From positions 1 to 46,258 of the forward strand of contig CBDFHV010000053.1 in assembly GCA_965247705.1 (NCBI GenBank): 46,258 nucleotides of DNA, given 5' to 3'. This stretch comes from CBDFHV01 sp965247705 (GTDB taxonomy: Bacteria; Pseudomonadota; Alphaproteobacteria; Rhodospirillales; CAMCUA01). The notes below the pieces were generated by a model. That model worked only from the letters and a program-made list of their open reading frames with translations. It did no database searches and was not told the origin of the DNA. The position numbers were made by a program, and so were the translations under genes. Position 1 is the first letter of the stretch. Each line of letters opens with the position of its first letter. Shown here piece after piece: positions 25,506-33,347 of the stretch.

Positions 25506-25904
25506 CTATCGGTCCCGGCTCCGCGCTGTGTCGATATGATCTTCGGGGATGTGGCGGGCGAGGTCGCGGGAGTCGTGTAGCAAACGGCTGACAACGACCT
25601 CGCTCTCGGTTGGTAGGAAATACAGCACGAAGTGCCGAGGTGATCTCACCGCCGATCCCGCGCGCTTCCGGCTCAGCGCCGTATGATAGCTGCGGATAGC
25701 CACGCCGATCTCGGGGCGCTCCTTACTACCGAGCCGATACGGATCATCGCGGATGTCGCGGAGCGCCTGCTTCAAAACGGTGTCATAGGCCGCGGCGGCA
25801 CGCGGACCATGTCGCTCCCGCGTGTACCTTCGTATGTCGGCCAGGTCATGGCTGGCAGGTTCGGTGACAAGGAGCGTCCGCGCGGGCCGCCGGTCCTCCG
25901 CCAT
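25506..25904 (-). CDS. parE: ParE/RelE-family toxin
   Basis: This 132-residue toxin is of the ParE/RelE superfamily; ParE members poison DNA gyrase. The typical N-terminal helix pair appears in EPASHDLADIRRYTRERHG and AAYDTVLKQALRDIRDDP, followed by RSYHTALSRKRAG and the beta-strand end RHFVLYFLPTESEVVVSRLLHDSRDLARHI. The ATG at 25904 overlaps the stop of the antitoxin gene by one base (TGATG), as usual for toxin-antitoxin pairs. It is slightly longer than a standard ParE (about 100 residues) at both ends. Confidence 0.85.
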   Translation of the reverse strand: MAEDRRPARTLLVTEPASHDLADIRRYTRERHGPRAAAAYDTVLKQALRDIRDDPYRLGSKERPEIGVAIRSYHTALSRKRAGSAVRSPRHFVLYFLPTESEVVVSRLLHDSRDLARHIPEDHIDTARSRDR

Positions 25905-26182
25905 CAGGCGCGATCCCGGGGCCCCGCGATATCCTCGAAGAATTGATCGAGCGCGGCATCATCCTCCAGGGCCGTGAAGGCGCCGTTTCGATAGGCCTCC
26001 TTGCCGGCCTTGGCCGCTTCACGCAGGGCCGCAAGCTTGGCTTCCTCTTCCAGCGCCTGGCGCTCGAGCAAGCGCAGGCCTGCCCGCACCACTTCACTGG
26101 CGTTCTGGAACCGCCCGCATTTGACCTGCCGCGCCAGGAACGCGTCATAGCGCTCCGTCAGATTGATATTGCGTGTCGGCAT
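25904..26182 (-). CDS. parD: ParD-family antitoxin (ribbon-helix-helix)
   Basis: This 92-residue antitoxin neutralises the ParE toxin encoded directly downstream and represses its own operon. The N-terminal ribbon-helix-helix reads RNINLTERYDAFLARQVKCG and FQNASEVVRAGLRLLERQA. The acidic, helical C-terminus (TALEDDAALDQFFEDIAG) is the toxin-binding tail. The ATG at 26182 has GGAGG eight bases upstream. A palindromic operator candidate lies 30-50 bases further upstream. The module sits between two hyuB copies, oriented against them. Confidence 0.87.
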   Translation of the reverse strand: MPTRNINLTERYDAFLARQVKCGRFQNASEVVRAGLRLLERQALEEEAKLAALREAAKAGKEAYRNGAFTALEDDAALDQFFEDIAGPRDRA

Positions 26183-26211
26183 GGGCTTCGCCTCCGTTTC
26201 CAGTCATTCTA

Positions 26212-26233
26212 GCCAATTGGCAATTTTTGCCAA
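26212..26233 (-). promoter_or_regulatory. Palindromic operator candidate for parDE
   Basis: Two overlapping palindromes, GCCAATTGGC (26212-26221) and TTGGCAATTTTTGCCAA (26217-26233), lie 30-51 bases upstream of the parD start. Paired TTGGC/GCCAA half-sites fit the dyad sites bound by ribbon-helix-helix antitoxins, so autorepression by ParD-ParE is likely. Confidence 0.6.
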
Positions 26234-26371
26234 CAAGTAATTGGGGCCGTCGCCGCTTGGCTCCCCTCGTCAATCGACAACCTTCTTGCGCGCGTTGATT
26301 GACCGCCCTCCGCCAAGCCCATACCCTTTCCCTCCGCAGCCCAGCAACATTCCGCCACCCCCGGTTCCCCC

Positions 26372-28381
26372 ATGCCCCTCGACGCCGCCCTTCTCGAGAT
26401 CTTCTACAACCAGGTCACCGCCGCCGCCGACGAGATGTCGTCGAGCCTGCGGCGGGCGTCGCGCTCCATCTATGTGAAGGAGGCGAGCGATTACGGGGTG
26501 GCGCTGATCGACGCCCGGGGCGAGGTGTTCGGTTTTCCCAGTGCCAGCGGGGTCAACACCATCGACCGCCTGTGCGGGGTGACCATTGCCGCGGTGCCGG
26601 ACCTGGGGCCCGGGGACGTGATCGTCACCAACTGCCCCTACCGCTCCGGTGCCCTATCGACCCACCTGCCCGACATCCACATGCTGAAGCCCTGTTTTCA
26701 TGAGGGCCGCATCGTCGCCTTCGGCTGGTGCTTCATCCACTTCACCGACATCGGCGGGCGGGTGCCGTCGTCGATCACCCCGTCCAATTCCGACATCTTC
26801 CAGGAAGGCCTGCAGATACCGCCCCTGAAGCTGGTCAAGGCGGGGGTGCTGAACGAAGACTTCGTGCGCCTGTTCAAGGTCAACGTGCGCACCCCCGAGG
26901 TCAACATGGGCGACATCAAGGCCATGCTGGGGGGCCTCAACGTGGCCGAGCAGCGGATGACCGATCTGATTGCCCGCCACGGGGTCGATACCTTCACGGC
27001 CGGCCAGAGGGCGCTGCAGGACTACGCCGCCGAGCGCGCCCGGGCGGTCCTGCGGCGCATCCCCGATGGGGTCTACGACTTCTGGGACTACATGGACGAC
27101 GATCTGGTGACCCGCATCCCGACCCGCGTCCGGGTGCGCCTGGCGGTCGAGGACGGTGTCGTCGAGGTGGACGTCTCGGGAACTGATCCCCAGGTGCTCG
27201 CCGCCTACAACGTGCCGACCCTGGGGATTCGCCATCCGTGGCTGATGATGCGCCTGACCGCCTTCATCCTCACCCACGACAAGACCATCCCCAAGAACGC
27301 CGGCCTCTACCGTTCCATCACCGTCACCAACCCCCGTGGCACCATCCTCAACGCCGAGTTCCCCGACGCGGTCGGGGTGCGCGCGGCGCCCGCCCGGCGC
27401 CTCAACGACGCCATGACCGGGGCCATCCTCAAGGCGGTGCCCGAGCTCATGGCCGGGCCCACCTGCGGCACCAGCTGTCCCCTGGTGCTGGCCGAGTACG
27501 ACGCCGACGGGGAAAAGAAGACGGTCAGCGTGCTCGAGCCCCTGAAGGGGGGCATGGGGGCGGCGCTCGGCGTCGACGGGGTGGACTGCCGGGATTCGAC
27601 CATGAACAACCTCAGCAACCACCCGGTAGAGAGCGTCGAGGCGGAAACCGGCGTCCTCATCCGCGAATACGACGTGCTGATGGACTCCGGCGGACCGGGC
27701 CAGTGGCGGGGCGGCACCGGCCAGGTGCTGACCGTCGAGGTCCTGCGGGACGGCGGCACCATCATGGCCCGGGGCATGGACCGCATGCGCTTCCCCGCCT
27801 GGGGCGCTCGCGGCGGCAAGCCTGGCGCGCCCTTCCGGGCGATGAAGAACCGGGGGCGCGCGGATCAGGCGTGGCTGCCAAAGATTGACCAGCTTTCCGT
27901 CAACCGGGGCGAGACCGTCACCATCATGAACCCCGGCGCCAGCGGCTACGGGGATTCCTTCGCCCGTGAGCCCGAACGGGTGCGCCGGGACGTGGCCGAG
28001 GGTTTTGTCAGTCGGGCGGCGGCGGCCCGGGAATACGGTGTCGTCCTCGACGAGCAGGGCAACGTGGACACGGCGGCCACGGACGCCGCCCGTCGCGACC
28101 GCAGCCGCGACAACTACCGGGCCGACTTCGACTTCGGGCCGGAGCGGGAGGCCTGGGAGGCGGTGTTCGACGACGCCACCATGGGGGAGCTCAACCGGCG
28201 CCTGTATGCGCTGCCCAAGTCCGTGCGCCAGCGGACCCGGCGCCGGCTGTTCGCGCGGGCCGTGCCCGACCTGCCGGCGCCGGGCGGCAAGCCCCTGACC
28301 GAGGTCCTGGCCGACCCGGACGCGGTCCGCGCCCGCCTGTTCGCGGCCATGGACGAAGAACTTCCCCAAGCGGCGGAATAG
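26372..28381 (+). CDS. HyuB-type hydantoinase B/oxoprolinase family protein, copy 3
   Basis: This is the third long HyuB paralogue, 669 residues. It starts MPLDAALLEIFYNQVTAAAD and keeps the family order: SRSIYVKEASDYGVALID, PGDVIVTNCPYRSGALSTHL (Cys where the other copies have Asp), WCFIHFTDIGGRVPSSITPS, SDIFQEGLQIPPLK, VDVSGTDPQVLAAYNVP, and GASGYGDSFAREPERVRRDV. The C-terminal extension FGPEREAWEAVFDDATMGEL with RRRLFARAVPDLPAPG is present. Copy 2 and copy 3 share features in the extension that copy 1 lacks (NYRADFDFGPEREAWEAVF), suggesting these two split last. The DUF2817 gene follows 13 bases after the stop, so the two are probably one transcript. Confidence 0.88.
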   Translation: MPLDAALLEIFYNQVTAAADEMSSSLRRASRSIYVKEASDYGVALIDARGEVFGFPSASGVNTIDRLCGVTIAAVPDLGPGDVIVTNCPYRSGALSTHLPDIHMLKPCFHEGRIVAFGWCFIHFTDIGGRVPSSITPSNSDIFQEGLQIPPLKLVKAGVLNEDFVRLFKVNVRTPEVNMGDIKAMLGGLNVAEQRMTDLIARHGVDTFTAGQRALQDYAAERARAVLRRIPDGVYDFWDYMDDDLVTRIPTRVRVRLAVEDGVVEVDVSGTDPQVLAAYNVPTLGIRHPWLMMRLTAFILTHDKTIPKNAGLYRSITVTNPRGTILNAEFPDAVGVRAAPARRLNDAMTGAILKAVPELMAGPTCGTSCPLVLAEYDADGEKKTVSVLEPLKGGMGAALGVDGVDCRDSTMNNLSNHPVESVEAETGVLIREYDVLMDSGGPGQWRGGTGQVLTVEVLRDGGTIMARGMDRMRFPAWGARGGKPGAPFRAMKNRGRADQAWLPKIDQLSVNRGETVTIMNPGASGYGDSFAREPERVRRDVAEGFVSRAAAAREYGVVLDEQGNVDTAATDAARRDRSRDNYRADFDFGPEREAWEAVFDDATMGELNRRLYALPKSVRQRTRRRLFARAVPDLPAPGGKPLTEVLADPDAVRARLFAAMDEELPQAAE

Positions 28382-28394
28382 GCAAGCCGGTTTC

Positions 28395-29498
28395 ATGGTC
28401 GACTTCGGACACGACATTCACTCCTGCTTCGGCACCGACCACGCGGACTGCCGGCGCCTGTTCCGGGAAGCCTGCGAGGCTCAGGGCGCGACGCTGCTGG
28501 CACACCCCAACCCCAATCGGGGTCCCCGTGGCGAGGCGCTGGCGACCGACGAGGCCTGGTTCGGGCCCGAGGACGCATCCCGAGTGCTGGTCATGATTTC
28601 CGGCGTCCATGGAGGCGAGGGCTTCTGCGGCTCCGGCGCCCAGGTGGACTGGCTGCGCCGGGGCGGACCGGGCAACCTGCCCGAGGGGGTGGCGGCGTTG
28701 CTGGTCCACGCCTTGAACCCCCACGGCTTCGCCTGGCTGCGCCGGGTGACCGAGGAAGGGGTGGACCTGAACCGCAACTGGGTGGACTTCGATCGGCCTC
28801 TGCCCGCCAATCCAGGCTACGAGGCCCTGGCCGACGCCTTCGTGCCGCCGCGGCTCTCGGGGCCGTTGTTCGAGGCCGCGGAAGCCCGCATCAAGGCCTG
28901 GCGGGCCGAACATGGGGAACATGCCTTCCAGATCGCCCGCAGCGGCGGCCAATACGTGGACCCAACGGGTCACGCCTTCGGCGGTCGCGGCCCCACCTGG
29001 TCGCGCCGCACCCTGGAGGGGATCGCCGCCAAGCACGACCTGGCGGGGCGAGACCTGGTGGCGGTGGTCGACTACCACACGGGGCAGGGGCCCCACGGTT
29101 ATGGCGAGCCCATCTGCGCCCTGGAACCGGACAGCTTCGGTCACCGGACGGCCCGCCAGTGGTACGGAGAAAGCGTGACCTCGCCGGCGCTCGGCACCTC
29201 GACCTCGGTGGTCAAACAAGGGGTGGCGGAGGAAGGCTGGGCGCGCATGGTCGGCGCCCATGCGATCTACGTGGCGCTCGAATTCGGCACCTACGACGCG
29301 GAGCAGGGGCGCCGGATCCTGCGCCAGGACTACTGGCTGCACAAGCACGGGAACATGGACTGGGACGACCCGGAAACCCAGCGCATCAAGCGCCAGATGC
29401 GAGATCGCTACTATCCCGACAGGAACGACTGGCGGGAGATGATGGTGTTCCGCGGCCGCCAGATACAGCGCCAAGCCCTGGCGGGACTGACGGGGTAG
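28395..29498 (+). CDS. DUF2817 / M14-like zinc carboxypeptidase-type protein
   Basis: This 367-residue protein has the layout of the M14 metallocarboxypeptidase fold as found in DUF2817: the zinc pair H72xxE75 in SGVHGGEGFCGSGAQ, the substrate-binding DLNRNWVDF near residue 129, the third zinc histidine in VVDYHTGQGPHGYGEP near 232, and a candidate catalytic glutamate in VALEFGTYD near 297. It should hydrolyse a peptide-like or acyl-amino-acid bond in the cytoplasm; no signal peptide is seen. It is 13 bases downstream of hyuB copy 3 and probably co-transcribed, so it may act on the same substrate before or after ring opening. The exact substrate is unknown. Confidence 0.8.
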   Translation: MVDFGHDIHSCFGTDHADCRRLFREACEAQGATLLAHPNPNRGPRGEALATDEAWFGPEDASRVLVMISGVHGGEGFCGSGAQVDWLRRGGPGNLPEGVAALLVHALNPHGFAWLRRVTEEGVDLNRNWVDFDRPLPANPGYEALADAFVPPRLSGPLFEAAEARIKAWRAEHGEHAFQIARSGGQYVDPTGHAFGGRGPTWSRRTLEGIAAKHDLAGRDLVAVVDYHTGQGPHGYGEPICALEPDSFGHRTARQWYGESVTSPALGTSTSVVKQGVAEEGWARMVGAHAIYVALEFGTYDAEQGRRILRQDYWLHKHGNMDWDDPETQRIKRQMRDRYYPDRNDWREMMVFRGRQIQRQALAGLTG

Positions 29499-29639
29499 GG
29501 GCGAAAAGGGTCGATATTACACCTTCCGCCAGCAGTCTGCTTTCGGGGATAGCGCAGGCGTGCAGTCGGAGGGGCTCTCACCGCTGCTTGTAGCGATGAG
29601 CGGAAATTGGCGCTACCCAAATAGGTGGAGCACCGGTCG

Positions 29640-29801
29640 CTGACCACGTTGCGCGTGAAGCTGGTCAAGATTGGCGCCAAGATCGTCCGCCATGCCCGGT
29701 ACGTCATCTTCCAGATGGCCGAGGTCGCGGTGCCGAGGGGCCTGTTCCGCAACATCCTGCGGCTGATCGCGCAACTTCGGGCCCCGCCAGTCCCGGCTTG
29801 A
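29640..29801 (+). pseudogene. IS1380-type transposase relic (C-terminal end)
   Basis: A 54-codon open stretch reads LTTLRVKLVKIGAKIVRHAR, then YVIFQMAEVAVPRGLFRNIL, ending at TGA 29799-29801. This is the C-terminal helix and strand end of an IS1380-type transposase of a different subgroup from the complete element at 5183-6781. An in-frame TAG lies just upstream and nothing else of the transposase survives. The rest of the 509-bp gap 29499-30007 holds no gene I can support. Confidence 0.7.
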
Positions 29802-30007
29802 CGCGGGCGGTGTCGGAGGGAAGGTCCAACAACGGGAGGGGTGCGCCTTGAGCACGGAAAACAAAGCCAGCAGCGCCCGGGAAGGCCACGTTCGACGGTC
29901 GTGGCAGCGAGTGGCGGCCTTCACAACGTTCCAGATTGCCGCAGGGAGCCCAGAAGGTTACTCTGATGCGTGGGACCGACAGTCATATGGAGAATGTCGG
30001 GTTAACT

Positions 30008-30409
30008 ATGTCAACAGCCGGAAAAGCCGTCCCTCGCGGAGCAAAGATATTGCTCACGATATCCTTCGGCGTTTTCGCCGCTCTTCACGCATTTCTTGCG
30101 CCAATGCATTTGGGGGCGGACGAGTGGCACCTTCATGCGCTCAATCACCACCTGCGCGGCTCGATATCCAGCGCAACGTTGGGCGTCGTCGGCATCGTGC
30201 TTTCATTCACCGCGCTTCAAACGCGCTGGGGATTCTTGGTGGTGATCCTTATTTTTCTGGCAAGTTCCGGCGGCTTTTGGTTTGCCTACGCGACCTTGGA
30301 ATTCGGATTAGAGCCGGAGCGCACACCGGCACTGGTCATTGCGGCTCTCCACACCATTGCCGGAGCACTTGGACTTGCGTGGGTGTGGCGCAATCAAGCA
30401 CGAGCCTGA
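30008..30409 (+). CDS. Small four-helix membrane protein of unknown function
   Basis: This 133-residue protein has about four hydrophobic segments: ILLTISFGVFAALHAFLAPM, SSATLGVVGIVLSFTAL, WGFLVVILIFLASSGGFWFA and LVIAALHTIAGALGLAWVW. I do not recognise the family. ATG 30008 is chosen as the shortest start before the first helix; in-frame starts at 29990, 29969 and 29936 are possible and none has a convincing Shine-Dalgarno. It is an isolated gene between a transposase relic and a complete IS5-type element, so it may be a passenger. Confidence 0.6.
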   Translation: MSTAGKAVPRGAKILLTISFGVFAALHAFLAPMHLGADEWHLHALNHHLRGSISSATLGVVGIVLSFTALQTRWGFLVVILIFLASSGGFWFAYATLEFGLEPERTPALVIAALHTIAGALGLAWVWRNQARA

Positions 30410-30488
30410 TTCTATATTGCGATCCGCATGTTGGCGGCGCCGTTCCGCTGCCCAGGCGAGGAGTTCCTCGGTAAATCTGCATTTCTAG

Positions 30489-31324
30489 GGTCATAACTCA
30501 TTAACCATTATCTGATTCAATGTCTTGGAACCGAACGCAGGAGGTTTTGAGGCATGCGCGGATCATTTTGGCTCTCAGATCAGCAATGGGCGGCGATCGA
30601 GCCGCATCTTCCTTACTACGCGGCGGGTAAGCGGCGCGAGGATGATCGGCGGATCATCAGTGGCATCCTTCACGTTCTCCAGTCGGGCTGCCGCTGGCAG
30701 GACTGCCCACCGGCGTACGGACCTTCGACGACGGTCTACAATCGCTATAACCGGTGGTCGCAACGTGGTCACTGGCAGTACCTGTTCCCGGCTTTGACGG
30801 AGAGCCTGGCAGGGACACCGCAACAGGTCTCCATCGACACCACACACGTCAAGGCGCATCGCTGCGCCGGCGGCGGAAAAGGGGGGCCTCTGCTCAGGCC
30901 ATCGGCCGCACAAAGGGCGGACGCAACACCAAGGTCCATGCCCTGAGCGACGAACATTGCCGGCCCCTGGCCTTCTATCTCACGCCCGGCCAGACCGCCG
31001 ACATCAAGGGCGCCGTCATGCTCGCCGCGCATCTGCCGAGGACGCGATATCTTCTCGCCGACAAGGCCTATGACGCCGACCACTGGCGCGCCTGCCTGCT
31101 ACGCCAGAAAATCCAGCCGGTCATCCCCAACAAGGTGAACCGCAAACAACCTCATCCCTTCGACACAGAGCGATACAAAGACCGAAACACCATCGAGCGC
31201 ATGTTCGGACGCCTCAAGGACTTCCGACGCATCGCCACGCGATACGACAAGAACGCCATCAACTTCATGGCAGGCCTATGCCTCGCCGCTCTCGTCTGCT
31301 ACTGGATTTGAATGAGTCCGGACC
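30489..31324 (+). mobile_element. IS5-family (IS427-like) insertion sequence, CTAG flanks
   Basis: This is an 836-bp complete element. Its ends are GGTCATAACTCATT and, inward from the right, GGTCCGGACTCATT (11 of 14 identical). It is flanked by CTAG at 30485-30488 and 31325-31328, a 4-bp target duplication. Length and two-frame transposase fit the IS427 subgroup of IS5. Confidence 0.85.
30554..31311 (+). CDS. IS5-family transposase, two frames joined by -1 frameshift
   Basis: The transposase is split over two overlapping frames. The first runs from ATG 30554 (MRGSFWLSDQQWAAIEPHLP) through SIDTTHVKAHRCAGGGKGG, where the first catalytic aspartate lies, and closes at 30946. The second frame, one base back, carries QAIGRTKGGRNTKVHALSDE, the second aspartate region LLADKAYDADHWR and the glutamate region YKDRNTIERMFGRLKDFRR, ending at 31311. 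The join falls on A4G6 at 30877-30886, where the first-frame codons AAA GGG GGG can slip back one base. Programmed -1 frameshifting at such runs is known for IS427-type elements. All parts appear intact, so the element may be active. Confidence 0.88.
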
Positions 31325-31328
31325 CTAG

Positions 31329-31695
31329 GTTTTTTTAATTCTAGGTAGGACTCTAGGTTGGGGGGACAAAGTATGCGTGGATAACTTCACCCTGAGCGCA
31401 CCTGCCGAAGCGGCTATCACCCAGGCTGGCGGACTGTTCAGAATCCCGACACGCGGTCGGACGCGAGGCGGGCGAGACTCGACGCCCTCTTCACATCACC
31501 AAAACAGCCCTATCAAGTGCGGACCACAGCCTATCCTATCATGACAGCTCAGGGCCGGGTTCGTGCTCGGTTGCCCATTCTGTTATCATTGTCGGCGGTT
31601 GGGAGGAGCTATCTGGGGAATCCCGGATAACTGTCTTTCCTGGAACACAAAAATAAGAGCGAGCCTTATTGCAAGTTACAATTAAGGAGGAAACC
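31329..31695. other. Gap before peptide-binding protein gene
   Basis: This 367-bp stretch has no supported coding region. Two further CTAG tetramers occur within 30 bases of the IS5 end (31341-31344 and 31353-31356). A strong AGGAGG at 31685-31690 belongs to the following gene. I see no clear promoter hexamer pair or terminator. Confidence 0.5.
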
Positions 31696-33266
31696 ATGTC
31701 ACGACGATTTCAACTACTAATAACTGCCGTTCTGGCAGCGCTATTTGCGAGCGGGCCGACGGTAGGTGCCAATCTGGTTATTGGCACACAGGTCGAGCCG
31801 ACGTCCATCGATCCCCACTTCCACAACACGCAGCCCAACGTGCAGATCGGTCGGCAGGTGTTCGACCACCTGATCAAGCGCGACCACAAGCAGCGGCTCC
31901 GCCCGGGTCTCGCAGTCTCATGGAAGGCGGTCGACGACACCACATGGCAGTTCAAGCTACGCAAGGGCGTTCGCTGGCACGACGGCACGCCGTTCAGTGC
32001 TGACGACGTGATCTTCACCATTAATCGCATCGAAGCGGGCGTTCCCAACAGCCCCTCATCTTTTGCCACCTTCACGAGCGGCAAGACGGTGGTTCGGGTG
32101 GACGATTACACGATCCGGGTGACGACCAAGGATCCGTACCCGTTAATGCCCAATGATCTTGCCACGTTCGCTATCGTGTCCAAGAAACACGGCGAGGGCG
32201 CGTCCACCCAGGACTACAACTCCGGCAAAGTGGCGGTGGGAACGGGTCCCTACAAGTTCAAGGAATGGCTCTCTGCGGATCGCCTCTTGCTGGAGGCCAA
32301 CAGTGGATATTGGGGTGGGACACCCAAGTGGGATACGGTCACCTACAAGCCCATCAAAGCCGGCCCCTCACGAATCGCAGCACTGCTCACCGGCGACGTG
32401 GACATGATCGACAAGGTGCCGACCACCGACATTGCATCACTCCGCAAGAACCCCAAGGTGGTGATCAGCCAGGTGTCGTCGAACCGGGTCATCTTCTTCT
32501 CACCAGACAGCAACCGGCACATATCCCCTCACGTGAAGAACAACGACGGGACTCCGGCGTTCCCCAATCCCCTGCGCAAGTGGGAGGTGCGCAAGGCGAT
32601 CTCCATGGCCATCAATCGCCAGGCGATCGTCGATCGGGTCATGGAGGGCGCCGCCATTCCGGCAAGTCAGCTGCTGCCGGAGGGGTTCTTCGGCTTCAAC
32701 CCGGACCTCAAGGTCGAGCCCTACGATCCCGAAGGTGCCAAGAGGCTTCTCGCCAAGGTCGGGTTTCCCGACGGCTTCCGCCTCACCGTGCATTCCCCCA
32801 ACGACCGCTATGTAAACGACGACAAAGTGACCGAGACCATCGCCCAGATGCTGACCCGGGTGGGGATCAAGTGCGAAGTGGTGACGTTGTCCAAGAGCGT
32901 CTATTTCACCCGCGGCACCCAACCTGGAATACAGCTTCGCCATGTTTTCCAACGGTTCGGACACCGGCGAATCCTCGGCCCCGTTGCGAAGCATCGTGCA
33001 CACCAGCACCGAGTCCTTCGGGCGCAGCAACCGCGGACGCTACTCCAACGTCGTTTTCGACGCCAAGCTGGAGGAGGCGCTCGTCACCGTCGACGACAGC
33101 CAAACGAGAGCGACTTCTCCACGAAGCCATGGCGATCGTGATCAACGACTACGGCGAGATCCCGACGCACTACCAGGTGAACACCTGGGCCTTGCGTAAG
33201 GGCCTCACGTATCAGGGGCGCACGGACGAAAACACCTTGGCGGAAGGCGTCTCCAAGGTGGAGTAG
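31696..33266 (+). pseudogene. Peptide ABC transporter substrate-binding protein, two frameshifts
   Basis: This is a periplasmic SBP_bac_5 (DppA/OppA-type) protein with a signal peptide (MSRRFQLLITAVLAALFASG) and typical blocks EPTSIDPHFHNTQPNV, WKFKLRKGV-like WQFKLRKGVRWHDGTPFS, and AVGTGPYKFKEW. AGGAGG precedes ATG 31696 by five bases. The first frame is good to about 32921 and then closes at 33141. The ending lies in two further frames: EYSFAMFSNGSDTGESSAPL after one extra base near 32922, and RERLLHEAMAIVINDYGEIP after another near 33103, finishing at 33266. The interrupted paralogue at 35328-37267 supplies the alignment. No permease or ATPase gene is adjacent. Two nearby sequencing errors would mimic this. 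Confidence 0.8.
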
Positions 33267-33347
33267 TGAAGACCGCAGGCGGCGGGACGTGGCCGGGCAG
33301 GTCCCGGCTACGTCCACACCCCAGCCTCTCCGGCACGCCGCGAACGG

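Noticed and set aside
29848..30474. A 208-codon frame overlapping the small membrane protein
   Set aside because: It is Arg/Ser-rich with no hydrophobic pattern. The overlapping frame with four clean membrane segments is the better gene.
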